This document shows, piece by piece, positions 53,157-62,457 of a stretch of DNA of 64,000 nucleotides. The DNA is from an uncultured Prevotella sp. (GTDB taxonomy: Bacteria; Bacteroidota; Bacteroidia; Bacteroidales; Bacteroidaceae). A program made the position numbers and the translations under genes. The stretch spans positions 62,001 to 126,000 of the forward strand of contig URRR01000001.1 in the NCBI GenBank assembly GCA_900550365.1, in the 5' to 3' direction. Below the pieces are notes generated by a model, which saw only the letters and a list, made by a program, of their open reading frames with translations, searched no databases and was not told where the DNA came from. Each line of letters opens with the position of its first letter. Position 1 is the stretch's first letter.

Positions 53157-55319
53157 TTATAGTTCTAACTTTAGTGTGCACGTCTCGCCTTTCCTGATTT
53201 TATGCCCCGGCGGCAGACTCTGGTGGGTCACCTTGCCGCGTCCTGCCAGCCTAACCTTCACTCCGCGGCGCTCAAGCGCGTACACGGCGTCACGCGCTCC
53301 CATGCCGCTTACATCGGGTATAACGTCACCCGCGCATGCCGGCCGCTGCTCAAGGGTCAGCACCGAGGGGCTCCATTCTGCCTGCCCCCATACGGGATGC
53401 CCGTCGGTCGGGTCAAGGCTCCAGTCTTTCCGGGTATTGATGCCGAGATATTTCAGTACATAGTCTGCAGCGACAAGGTCGCCGTCTTTTACCTCCGGTA
53501 TGAAAATAGAGAGCGAGTCGCGGGCGTCGGCCACATCGAGCTTCAGACTTTTGGCCATGATTCCTTCCGCTATGTTATGGAACACAAGGGCGCTGAAGCC
53601 GCTCGAGGCCGGCAGGCCGGGCTTCTGTATGCACACTATGCAACTGTAACGGGGCGCATCAGCAGGAAAGAAGCCCACGAAGCTGAGCAGATAATTCATC
53701 GTGCCGGACTTATATCCGCTGACTCCTTTTGATATCTGGGCCGTTCCCGTCTTGCCGGCAACCTTGAACGAGGTTGACCCGGCCTTCTTTCCGAGGCCCT
53801 GGCTTACCACGTGTTCCAGTATGGTCTGTATCTCGTGCAGCGTCTTTTCCTTACATATGCGCTGCTTGATGACCTGCGGCGGAAACTCCTGCAGCACCTG
53901 ACCGTCCTTAACTACGGCCTTGACAAAGCGCGGACGCATCATCGTGCCGTTATTGGCAATGGCGTTGTAGAAAGTAAGTGTTGATATCGGCGGCACCTGG
54001 GTCTCGTATCCTATGCTCATCCAGGGCAGCGCCGTCTTGCTCCAGTTTACGTACTGGCCGCGCTTGTTCTTCTTCGGCATACGTATGCGGGGCGGGGCGT
54101 AGCCTACTATCGGCAGCTTCAGATCCTCACGTATGCCGATACGGTCAAGGCCCTGGACAAACTTCTCGGGGTTCTTTCCGTAATATTTATCTATTATCCG
54201 GCTTACTCCTATGTTGGAACTGTACTCAAGGGTCTGCGGCAGAGTAAGCACCTGATAGCCGCCGCGGTGCCAGTTGTGGTCGCGCATCTTGGCTCCGTAC
54301 ATGTCGAATATTCCGTTGCCGGTGTCTACAGTGTATGTAGTATCCACCACGCCGTCGTCAAGCGCCACCATGAGCGACGCCGTCTTGAACACCGAGCCCG
54401 GCTCAAGCAGGTCTGACACGGCACTGTTCTTTATCTCGTAATATCCTCCGTCAGCGCATTTGGTCATGTTTACTATGGCCTTGATGTCGCCCGTCTTTAC
54501 CTCCATCACCATTGCCACGCCTACGTTTCCGTTTACTTTCTTAAGCTCGTCGATAAGCGAACGTTCGGCCAGGTCCTGCATGTTGACATCTATCGTGGTT
54601 ACTATGTCGGCACCGTTGACAGGGTCTTGTATCGTTATGTCAAGGAACTTGCTTCTTACCTTCTGGCGGCTCTTCTTACCTACCTTGCCCCTCAGTATTG
54701 AGTCATATGACAGCTCAAGGCCAAACTGGGCAGTGTCCTTAGCTCCATACAGGTCGCCTATGGTGCGCTTTGCCAACGAGCCGAACGGCCGTTGTCTTGC
54801 GTTGAACTTCTCATAATGGAAACCTCCCCGATAGGCTGACAGGTTAAAGACCGGCAACTGCTTTACTTCTGAAAAGGTATTGTAGCTCACCCTGCCACGC
54901 CAGACCGGCCAGTGACGGCTGCCCTTGGCCCGTCCTTTCTCCAGGTCACGCTTGAACTCGGCCGCTGTCTTTGTAGGGAATATCTCGTGCAGACCCTCGC
55001 AGATGCTGTCAACCTTGACTTTCCACAGAGAATCAAGCTCCTTGTTGTCCTCGCCTCCGGCCTTGAAGTCCATGAACATGCTGAACTCCGGCAGCGAACT
55101 GGCCATCAGACGGCCGTCACAACTCAGTATGTTGCCCCTTATCGGCTTTACGTCAACGCTGTCGCGCACAAGCCTTGAAGCCACGTCAAGCCAATACTCG
55201 CGCTTGACCGTGGCGATATATGCAGCCTTGAAGATGATCACAAGGCCTATGGCAAGCATGGCATATGCCACCACCTTGTATCTCTTGATAATTTTTTTTC
55301 TGTCAAACAAGCTACTCAT
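53157..55319 (-). CDS. ftsI: Septal penicillin-binding protein FtsI with C-terminal PASTA domain
   Basis: 720 residues: one membrane helix (about 16-36), pedestal domain, then the transpeptidase domain with SxxK at S309-K312 (GSVFKTAS), SxN at S367-N369 (YSSNIGV) and KTG at K523-G525 (GKTGTAQIS). A single PASTA domain closes the protein (about 655-720, IPDVSGMGARDAVYALERRG), as in SpoVD-like PBPs. It cross-links septal peptidoglycan with FtsW. Its start overlaps the end of ftsL by 8 bp. Confidence 0.96.
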   Translation of the reverse strand: MSSLFDRKKIIKRYKVVAYAMLAIGLVIIFKAAYIATVKREYWLDVASRLVRDSVDVKPIRGNILSCDGRLMASSLPEFSMFMDFKAGGEDNKELDSLWKVKVDSICEGLHEIFPTKTAAEFKRDLEKGRAKGSRHWPVWRGRVSYNTFSEVKQLPVFNLSAYRGGFHYEKFNARQRPFGSLAKRTIGDLYGAKDTAQFGLELSYDSILRGKVGKKSRQKVRSKFLDITIQDPVNGADIVTTIDVNMQDLAERSLIDELKKVNGNVGVAMVMEVKTGDIKAIVNMTKCADGGYYEIKNSAVSDLLEPGSVFKTASLMVALDDGVVDTTYTVDTGNGIFDMYGAKMRDHNWHRGGYQVLTLPQTLEYSSNIGVSRIIDKYYGKNPEKFVQGLDRIGIREDLKLPIVGYAPPRIRMPKKNKRGQYVNWSKTALPWMSIGYETQVPPISTLTFYNAIANNGTMMRPRFVKAVVKDGQVLQEFPPQVIKQRICKEKTLHEIQTILEHVVSQGLGKKAGSTSFKVAGKTGTAQISKGVSGYKSGTMNYLLSFVGFFPADAPRYSCIVCIQKPGLPASSGFSALVFHNIAEGIMAKSLKLDVADARDSLSIFIPEVKDGDLVAADYVLKYLGINTRKDWSLDPTDGHPVWGQAEWSPSVLTLEQRPACAGDVIPDVSGMGARDAVYALERRGVKVRLAGRGKVTHQSLPPGHKIRKGETCTLKLEL

Positions 55320-55770
55320 TTTCAGGCACGGTTATTATATAAGGAGGCTGGTTGGGGATGTGCAGCACGCTGTCCTTGTTATTCTTCAGCATGTTCAGAA
55401 CGTTGCTCTCGCGGCACATCTCCGTCAGTTCGCTCGAGCTTGCCAGAGCCTTGTACTTCGCGTCCTTCAGTTCTTTATTCAGACGGTCAATCTCTATAAG
55501 GTCTTGCTGGCAACTGTATCTGTTCGATATATACACCAGTGTGAACACGGCGATAATTATTATCACGCCTACCTGCCTCCTGATAGCGTCTGTCGTGAGG
55601 TAGTCACCGCCCAGAATCTTGCGCAAAGTGTCGCTGGCCGATGGCGGAGCATCCTCCTCACGGGCCTGTTCCCTTATCACTTCCTGCAGTTGTGAGGGCT
55701 TACGGGCCTCTTGTCTGTCGTCAGTGTCCGGTTGGCGGGCGGCTTGTTCTATGGTGTTTTTATCGTTCAT
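55312..55770 (-). CDS. ftsL: FtsL-like divisome protein
   Basis: 152 residues: a long charged cytoplasmic N-terminus (about 1-65), one membrane helix (about 67-84, VGVIIIIAVFTLVYISNRY) and a short periplasmic coiled coil (about 90-115). This is the Bacteroidetes FtsL layout, and it sits between rsmH and ftsI, overlapping them by 4 and 8 bp. It links FtsQ to the FtsW-FtsI synthase. Sequence alone is weak; position and topology decide. Confidence 0.88.
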   Translation of the reverse strand: MNDKNTIEQAARQPDTDDRQEARKPSQLQEVIREQAREEDAPPSASDTLRKILGGDYLTTDAIRRQVGVIIIIAVFTLVYISNRYSCQQDLIEIDRLNKELKDAKYKALASSSELTEMCRESNVLNMLKNNKDSVLHIPNQPPYIITVPENE

Positions 55771-56693
55771 TTCTCATCATTCTTTTTCTCAGCAATTCTC
55801 AGTTTTGCGCTGCGGCTGCGCGGGTTGGCCTCTATCTCAGCATCGTCAGGCGTTATCACCTTATTATTAATAAGCGTGAAAGGCGTCTGCACGCGGCCAT
55901 AGAAGTCCTTGCTCATTTCCCCTTCAGTATTGCCCGAGCGCATGAAGTTCTTCACGATGCGGTCTTCCAGGCTGTGGTAGGTTATTACCGACAGTCTGCC
56001 GCCCGGCGCCAGCAGCTCTCCCGCAGCCTCAAGCATGCTGCTGAGGGTGCCCAGCTCGTTGTTGATGTTTATCCTAAGAGCCTGGAATATACGCGTCATG
56101 TCCTTCTTCTCGCGCTCACGCTTAAGCAGAGGGGCGGTAACGTTGACAAGGTCCTGCGTTGTCACGAAAGGCTTCTGTTCCCTCGCCTTTACTATGGCGG
56201 CGGCTATCTTGCGTGCGTTCTTCAGCTCGCCGTAAATATAGAACATGGAGGTCAGCGCCGGTTCGGGCAGTGTGTTGAGCAGTTCGGCTGCCGTGATGCC
56301 GTCACGCCGGTTCATGCGCATGTCCAGCGGAGTGTCGAAACGGAACGAGAATCCGCGCTCGGCGTCGTCAAAGTGGTGGCTCGACACGCCGAGATCGGCC
56401 AGCAGTCCGTCGATATGCTCAATGCCGTAATACCTCATCCAGTTCTTCAGAAACCTGAAGTTGCTGCGCACGAAGGTGAATCTCGCATCTCCGATGATAT
56501 TGCGCTCGGCGTCAGCGTCCTGGTCGAATCCGAACAGGCGGCCCTCAGGCCCCAGCCTTCTCAGTATCTCACGGCTGTGCCCGCCGCCGCCGAAGGTCAC
56601 GTCAACGTAGATGCCTGCGGGCCGGATATTAAGCCCGTCAACGCTCTCTTTCAGCAGTACGGGTACGTGGTATGTCTCAGCTGTTGTGCTCAT
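55767..56693 (-). CDS. rsmH: 16S rRNA (cytosine-1402 N4) methyltransferase
   Basis: 308 residues, formerly MraW. SAM-binding motif VDVTFGGGGHSREIL, then GLLADLGVSSHHFDDAERGF and MRMNRRDGITAAEL, all characteristic. Late motifs INNELGTL and LSVITYHSLEDRIVKNFM present. It methylates C1402 of 16S rRNA. It overlaps ftsL by 4 bp and follows mraZ by 39 bp. Confidence 0.97.
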   Translation of the reverse strand: MSTTAETYHVPVLLKESVDGLNIRPAGIYVDVTFGGGGHSREILRRLGPEGRLFGFDQDADAERNIIGDARFTFVRSNFRFLKNWMRYYGIEHIDGLLADLGVSSHHFDDAERGFSFRFDTPLDMRMNRRDGITAAELLNTLPEPALTSMFYIYGELKNARKIAAAIVKAREQKPFVTTQDLVNVTAPLLKREREKKDMTRIFQALRININNELGTLSSMLEAAGELLAPGGRLSVITYHSLEDRIVKNFMRSGNTEGEMSKDFYGRVQTPFTLINNKVITPDDAEIEANPRSRSAKLRIAEKKNDEK

Positions 56694-56732
56694 GTTGTCT
56701 TGTCTGTTTTATGCCGTTGGCCGGATAATGGC

Positions 56733-57194
56733 TCATTCCGCTTCGCCGCGGCCGCCGGCCATGATGTCTTCGATAGCCTTGCCGAAGGCCTCAGGCTCCA
56801 TAAATGGCCCGGCCGAGCCCTCTTCGCTCCATATCTCGATAGAGTCGTCCATGCCGATAAACCTTACGGCTTGGCTGATGCCGGCCATTCTCATATATCT
56901 TTTGGGGATAAGGAAGCGGCCGTTGGCGTCAAGCGTGACAGCCTCGGCATCGGCTACAAACTGGCGGAAGATGCTCTGGTGGGTGCTGTCCCAGCGGTTC
57001 AGACGCATGCGGAGCACGTCAATCTGCATGTTCCACACACTTTCGGGATAGAGCACGAGGCATGGCTGGAACACGTCCTTGCGCATGACGAGACCTGACT
57101 CGCCTGCGTTTTGCAGCTCCTTGCGGAACGCCGCGGGCAGGAACACCCGCCCCTTAGCGTCTGTCTTGGCTTCAACGCTCCCTAAAAAACGCAT
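56733..57194 (-). CDS. mraZ: Transcriptional regulator MraZ
   Basis: 153 residues with two SpoVT/AbrB-like halves (about 1-60: VEAKTDAKGRVFLPAAFRKE; about 78-130: VTLDANGRFLIPKRYMRMAG). In E. coli it binds repeated TGGGN boxes upstream of its own operon and represses it. First gene of the proximal dcw half; matching boxes lie at 57239-57263, just upstream of the -7 element. Confidence 0.95.
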   Translation of the reverse strand: MRFLGSVEAKTDAKGRVFLPAAFRKELQNAGESGLVMRKDVFQPCLVLYPESVWNMQIDVLRMRLNRWDSTHQSIFRQFVADAEAVTLDANGRFLIPKRYMRMAGISQAVRFIGMDDSIEIWSEEGSAGPFMEPEAFGKAIEDIMAGGRGEAE

Positions 57195-57220
57195 TGTTAT
57201 TGTTACATGTAATCAAGGGG

Positions 57221-57228
57221 CAAAGATA
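57221..57228 (-). promoter_or_regulatory. -7 element of the mraZ operon
   Basis: TATCTTTG on the minus strand (full match), 26 bp before the mraZ ATG. The -33 zone is occupied by the MraZ-type boxes instead of a TTTG. Confidence 0.6.
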
Positions 57229-57238
57229 AGTAAATTTC

Positions 57239-57263
57239 ACCACAACGCACCACTTTTCCCCAC
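57239..57263 (-). promoter_or_regulatory. Likely MraZ operator: three GTGG(G/T) direct repeats, 10-bp period
   Basis: On the minus strand: GTGGG (plus 57259-57263), GTGGT (57249-57253) and GTGGT (57239-57243), each separated by 5 bases. E. coli MraZ binds direct repeats of TGGGN with 5-base spacers. The spacing is exact here; the core is TGG(G/T)G. The site begins 10 bp upstream of the -7 element, where a repressor would block the polymerase. Confidence 0.8.
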
Positions 57264-57590
57264 AAAAGTGCAAAATATTTATTCTCCGGCTTATCTGACA
57301 ACGTACTCTTTAACATTATGACAGATGCATAAAAAGCAAAATCAAATTAATCAGCAATCAAAATTAAACTAAATTAACATCAAAAGCATTATACCTGAAT
57401 ACCTGAAAAGCATAACAACCGGCTATATTCAAAACCAAATCAAGCTCAATCGCTGCAGTCCGCAGCCACGATACCAATAAAATCACAATGAAAGCAAAAG
57501 TCTGTATTTCATGACAAAACGTCAGAACAATCCAATCCGTGACTTAACATACATTTATGTCCCTAATTTATTTAATTAGAGAGAGTATTT

Positions 57591-60500
57591 ATGGAAAAAA
57601 GACTAACAATGATTTTGGCCTGCCTGTTCCTGTCAATAGGAATGGCACTGGCCCAAACAGCAGTCACGGGCACAGTGGTGTCGCATGAGGACGGCCAGCC
57701 CATCATCGGCGCCACCGTTCGTGTGGTAGGTGCCAACACAGGTGCCGTGACCGACGCCGACGGCCGCTTCTCGCTGTCGTTGCCCGCCGGCCACAACACG
57801 GTTAGGGTGTCTTACGTCGGAATGGTGACGCAAGACGTGACTGTGAAGGGCGGTAACATACGCGTGACGTTGGTTCCTGAGCTGACTGACCTCGATGAGG
57901 TGATGGTTGTCGCATACGGTACGGCCAAGAAATCAGCCTTCACGGGTTCGGCTGCCGTGCTCGATGATGAAGACATATCAAAGACTGCTATTGCCAATCC
58001 TGTCAGTGCACTGACAGGTAAGGTCGCCGGCGTACAGATAAACTCTGCAACAGGACAGCCAGGACAGGAAAGCTTTAACATCAAGATACGTGGTATTGGC
58101 TCTATCAATGCTGGTACACAGCCTCTCATTATCGTTGACGGCGCGCCTTATGATGGTGACCTGAGCACGCTTAACAACAGCGACGTGGCTTCAATGACAG
58201 TGCTGAAGGATGCTGCCTCAGCTGCTCTTTATGGCGCGCGTGGTGCCAATGGTGTAATCATCATCACTACCAAGAGTGCCGAGCAGGGCAAGTCGTCAAT
58301 CACGTTTGACGCCAAGTGGGGTTCTAACTCTCGCGCTGTGCCCGACTACAAGTATATCAATAACGCGGCAGGTTACTATGAAACATGGTATACCGCACTG
58401 AAGAACTATGCCATATATCAGCGTGGCGACTCTGAGGCCGCTGCGTACCAGTGGGCTAACCAGCACCTGACCGCCAACGACGAGTTTGGTCTGGCTTACA
58501 ACGTGTTCTCTCTGCCAGAAGGGCAGAATCTTATCGGTACTGACGGCAAGCTGAACCCTAACGCTACATTAGGACGTGTAATCAACTATAACGGAAGCTC
58601 TTACCTGCTGACTCCTGACGACTGGACTGACGCTGCATTCCAGAACGGCTTGCGCCAGGAATACACATTGACAGCTTCTGGTTCAAATGCTAAAGGTTCG
58701 TTCTATGGCTCAGTAAACTATCTGGACAACGAGGGTATCACAGTAAGCTCTCAATACAAACGTCTCACCGGCCGTCTGAAGGCTGACTATCAGATTAAAG
58801 ACTGGTTGAAGATTAGCGGTAACATGAGTTATGCTCACTATAACTCTGACTTCCTGCAGAACGACGGTGACGGTGGAAGTAACGGAAACCTGTTCTCGGT
58901 TATCTCAGTCGCTCCGATCTATCCGCTTTACGTACGCGATGCCGCAGGCAACATCCTCAAGGACGCCAACGGCCTTACTATTTACGACTATGGTGACGGC
59001 GGTGTGATAGGTATCAGCCGACCGATGTACCCGAACTCAAACCCTTTGGGCGACCTCATGGTTGAGTCTCATAATATTGAGGGCAACACTCTTAACGCCA
59101 TGGGTTCTGCTGAAATCCGCTTTCTGAAGGACTTCAAGTTTACTTCTGTCAACAACGTAATGGTTGACGAGGCTCGTCAGACAGATACAAACAACCCGTA
59201 CTACGGACAGTTTGCTACGAATAACGGTGGTATCACCAAGTACCATACACGTACATGGGCATATAACTACCAGCAGCTGCTTAACTGGCACCATCTTTTC
59301 GGTAAGCATGACGTTGAGGTAATGGTTGGTCATGAGTATTACCGCCAGCGCACCTATCTTCTGGGTGCCAACAAGACCAACATGTTCTCTATCTTCAACA
59401 CCGAGCTTAACTCGGCGATCACCAATGGCTCAATGGAGTCATATACGACCGACTACAACGTTGAAGGCTACTTCGGACGTGCCCAATATAACTATGACGA
59501 GAAGTATTTCGGCTCGGTTTCTTACCGTCGCGACGCTTCTTCACGTTTCGCTCCCGAGAACCGTTGGGGTAACTTCTGGTCAATCGGCGGTGCATGGCTC
59601 ATTAACAAGGAGAGCTGGTTCAACGCTTCTTGGGTTGACGAATTGAAGTTCAAGGCTTCTTACGGTGAGCAGGGTAACGACAACATCAGTAATTTCCTTT
59701 ATACTGACCGTTACACCATTATGGACTCTAACGGCAGCATCTCGCTGACACCGTCAAGCTCAAAAGGAAACCGTGAAATTACATGGGAGACCAACGCCAA
59801 CTTCAACACAGGCTTCGAGTTCTCTTTCTTCAACGGCAGACTGGCAGGTAGTGCCGAGTTCTTCTATCGCAAGACCTCTGACATGCTTTCAGCATTCTAT
59901 CTGCCGACATCTTCAGGCTATTCAGGCTATTACGACAACGTAGGTGACATGACCAACATCGGCTTCGAGCTTGGTCTTAATGCCACTCCTATCAGGACAA
60001 GAGACCTTAAATGGGACATCACTCTTAACCTGACTACATACAAGAACGAAATCAGCTATCTGGCCGATGCCAATAAGACTTCTGTAGTTGACGGTGTTCA
60101 CGGTTACAGCAGCAGCAACCACTATTATGGAGAAGGCGAGCCTATGTACACATGGTATCTCGTTAAATATGCCGGCGTCTACAACAATCCTGACGATCCC
60201 AGCGACCCGAACAACGGTAAGGCTCTGTACTGGAAAGACGCAACAGACGAGAACGGTAATCCCATACAGACTACGACGACTAATGCCAGTGAGGCTACAC
60301 GTCACTTGTGCGGAACCGCGTTGCCTGATGTTTACGGAGGTTTCGGCACCAGCCTGAGCTGGAAAGGCTTCGACCTGTCGTTCGACTTCACTTATCAGAT
60401 TGGCGGTAAGGTTTACGACTATGGTTACGCTTCGTCAATGGGCGGAAGCCGTGGTACACAGATACACACCGACATGCTCAACGCATGGACTCCGACAAAT

Positions 60501-60803
60501 ACTAATACGTCAGTGCCTCGCTTTGAATACAACGACACATACATGGCATATTCATCTGACCGCTGGCTGACAAGCGCGTCATACCTCTGTCTGCAGAATG
60601 TCAACATAGGCTACACTCTGCCTGCTAAGCTGTGCCATAAGATTGGTATCGAGGGCATACGCGTTTACGCTACCGGCAACAACCTCTGGTTGTGGTCTAA
60701 GCGTCAGGGCCTCGACCCTCGCCAGACTATCACTGGAGATATCTCTGCTGACTATTATTCTCCGGTACGCACCATCTCAGGTGGCATTACTTTAACATTC
60801 TAA
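57591..60803 (+). CDS. SusC/RagA-family TonB-linked outer-membrane protein 2
   Basis: 1070 residues: signal peptide (LACLFLSIGMALAQ), carboxypeptidase-regulatory-like domain (about 25-95, VTGTVVSHEDGQPIIGATV), MVVAYGTAKKSAFTG box (about 106-120), plug (about 120-235, IKIRGIGSINAGTQPLIIVDG region and ALYGARGANGVIIITTKS) and barrel ending in GGITLTF. It has more T-ending codons than its dcw neighbours. It starts an operon with SusD 2 and a third lipoprotein. Substrate unknown. Confidence 0.95.
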   Translation: MEKRLTMILACLFLSIGMALAQTAVTGTVVSHEDGQPIIGATVRVVGANTGAVTDADGRFSLSLPAGHNTVRVSYVGMVTQDVTVKGGNIRVTLVPELTDLDEVMVVAYGTAKKSAFTGSAAVLDDEDISKTAIANPVSALTGKVAGVQINSATGQPGQESFNIKIRGIGSINAGTQPLIIVDGAPYDGDLSTLNNSDVASMTVLKDAASAALYGARGANGVIIITTKSAEQGKSSITFDAKWGSNSRAVPDYKYINNAAGYYETWYTALKNYAIYQRGDSEAAAYQWANQHLTANDEFGLAYNVFSLPEGQNLIGTDGKLNPNATLGRVINYNGSSYLLTPDDWTDAAFQNGLRQEYTLTASGSNAKGSFYGSVNYLDNEGITVSSQYKRLTGRLKADYQIKDWLKISGNMSYAHYNSDFLQNDGDGGSNGNLFSVISVAPIYPLYVRDAAGNILKDANGLTIYDYGDGGVIGISRPMYPNSNPLGDLMVESHNIEGNTLNAMGSAEIRFLKDFKFTSVNNVMVDEARQTDTNNPYYGQFATNNGGITKYHTRTWAYNYQQLLNWHHLFGKHDVEVMVGHEYYRQRTYLLGANKTNMFSIFNTELNSAITNGSMESYTTDYNVEGYFGRAQYNYDEKYFGSVSYRRDASSRFAPENRWGNFWSIGGAWLINKESWFNASWVDELKFKASYGEQGNDNISNFLYTDRYTIMDSNGSISLTPSSSKGNREITWETNANFNTGFEFSFFNGRLAGSAEFFYRKTSDMLSAFYLPTSSGYSGYYDNVGDMTNIGFELGLNATPIRTRDLKWDITLNLTTYKNEISYLADANKTSVVDGVHGYSSSNHYYGEGEPMYTWYLVKYAGVYNNPDDPSDPNNGKALYWKDATDENGNPIQTTTTNASEATRHLCGTALPDVYGGFGTSLSWKGFDLSFDFTYQIGGKVYDYGYASSMGGSRGTQIHTDMLNAWTPTNTNTSVPRFEYNDTYMAYSSDRWLTSASYLCLQNVNIGYTLPAKLCHKIGIEGIRVYATGNNLWLWSKRQGLDPRQTITGDISADYYSPVRTISGGITLTF

Positions 60804-60818
60804 AAAAGATTAACGAAG

Positions 60819-62429
60819 ATGAAAAATATAAGAAGAAAACTGATATATGGACTCGGTGCAGCTGTACTGTCAGCGTCGTCGCTTACCTTCACGGGCTGTA
60901 TCGAAGAGGCGGTAATGACCAACGGCGCAACCCAAGAGCAGGTAAACGAAAACACAAACGCTAAAGAGAACTTCCTGCTGGCTATACCGTCTTATCTTAA
61001 TGAGATATGGATGAGTAGCCGTGCCTACTCTTGGGGTTACGGAGCAATAATGCATATCCGTGACACCCAGACTCAGGATATGGCCAACACCGACGTTGAT
61101 GGATACAACTGGTTTGCTCCATGGGCCGAGAATGTTTATCAGGGCCGCGACTATATTTATGGACAGTTTATCTGGGAATACCAGTACAGCTGTATCAATA
61201 CCGTAAACCTTGCAGTGTCTGCGGTTGACGCCGAAAGCGAGAACCCTACGGACAAGGGCTTCCTCGGTGCTGCGCTTGCTTACCGTGCGATGTTCTATCT
61301 TGACCTCGCCCGCGAGTATGAATGGCTTCCTAATGACGCTACTCAGCCAGTAAGCCCAGAAGGTAACAATATCGAGGGGCTGACCGTACCTATTGTACGT
61401 GAAGGCATGAGTGAGGATGATCAGCGTGTAAATCCGCGCGCTACCAAGGAAGACATGGCAGCGTTTATCCTTGAAGACCTTACAAGGGCCGAGGAGCTTA
61501 TTCCCAACCTGACACTTGCTGACAAGACTCTGCCTCATCTCGACTGTGTTTATGGCCTTCTGGCACGTTACTACATGTGGCTTGAGGATTATGCAAATGC
61601 CGAGAAATACGCGCGTATGGCAATCAATGAGAGCAGCACTCCGGTTATTACCGAGACTGAAGCACTCAACACGACTTCAGGCTTCAACACGCTTTCGCAG
61701 TTTATGTGGGGTGGACAGAACACAACTTCAGGCTTGCGCAGCAACCTGCTTAACTGGACTTCATGGATGAGCAATGAGGCTCAGTTCGGATATGCGTCAT
61801 ATGCCCCCTGCACAATGGACGCAGCAATATACCAGCGCATCAGCGATACCGACTGGCGAAAGCTGATGTGGAAGGCTCCTGCAGGTTCTGCTCTTGACGG
61901 TAAGAATACCTATATCGACGCCGAATATGGTGAATCTCTTCCTGAATACGCTTCTTTGAAATTCCGTCCGGGTTCAGGTGAGGTCGGTGATTATAATGTC
62001 GGTTCAGCTGCAGCATACCCGCTTATGCGTGTTGAAGAGATGTATTTCATCGAGGCTGAGGCCGCCGCTCATCAGGATGTAGCGCGTGGTAAACAACTCT
62101 TGGAGAGTTTCATGCGCACATACCGTGACCAGAACTACACATGCGCGGCAACTTCAACTGATGATGTTGTTGAGGAAATAGTATTCCAGAAGCGTGTAGA
62201 GTTGTGGGGTGAGGGCCAGACTTTCTTCGATGTAAAGCGCCTCAACTACCCGGTAACCCGTGGTTATGATGGAACCAACCACGTAGCTCTTGAGTGTCTT
62301 AACACTACAACCCGTCCTGCTTGGATGAACTGGGTAATCATTGTAACTGAGGAAGACAACAACAGCGGCGTGCGCGGATACAACAATCCTGACCCCACCG
62401 GCGCATATTCTACATGGGTAGGCAAGTAA
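60819..62429 (+). CDS. SusD/RagB-family surface lipoprotein 2
   Basis: 536 residues, lipoprotein signal (SASSLTFTGCIEEAV, Cys at about residue 27). SusD pattern of the SusD-like/SusD_2 kind: QGRDYIYGQFIWEYQYSC, GAALAYRAMFYLDLAREYEW, YGLLARYYMWLEDYANAEKY, YPLMRVEEMYFIEAEAAAHQ and QKRVELWGEGQTFFDVKRLN. 15 bp after SusC 2. Confidence 0.94.
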   Translation: MKNIRRKLIYGLGAAVLSASSLTFTGCIEEAVMTNGATQEQVNENTNAKENFLLAIPSYLNEIWMSSRAYSWGYGAIMHIRDTQTQDMANTDVDGYNWFAPWAENVYQGRDYIYGQFIWEYQYSCINTVNLAVSAVDAESENPTDKGFLGAALAYRAMFYLDLAREYEWLPNDATQPVSPEGNNIEGLTVPIVREGMSEDDQRVNPRATKEDMAAFILEDLTRAEELIPNLTLADKTLPHLDCVYGLLARYYMWLEDYANAEKYARMAINESSTPVITETEALNTTSGFNTLSQFMWGGQNTTSGLRSNLLNWTSWMSNEAQFGYASYAPCTMDAAIYQRISDTDWRKLMWKAPAGSALDGKNTYIDAEYGESLPEYASLKFRPGSGEVGDYNVGSAAAYPLMRVEEMYFIEAEAAAHQDVARGKQLLESFMRTYRDQNYTCAATSTDDVVEEIVFQKRVELWGEGQTFFDVKRLNYPVTRGYDGTNHVALECLNTTTRPAWMNWVIIVTEEDNNSGVRGYNNPDPTGAYSTWVGK

Positions 62430-62457
62430 AGAATAAAAATTATAAACTGATATAGCA

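Larger units (their letters stand above)
57195..57590. other. Divergent non-coding stretch between mraZ and SusC 2
   Basis: Holds the mraZ -7 element and operator (57221-57263). The remaining AT-rich 300 bp up to SusC 2 contains no TAnnTTTG match on the plus strand and no recognisable gene. Confidence 0.65.

Noticed and set aside
55641..57098. Plus-strand open frame of 485 codons
   Set aside because: Antisense to ftsL, rsmH and mraZ, all firmly identified.
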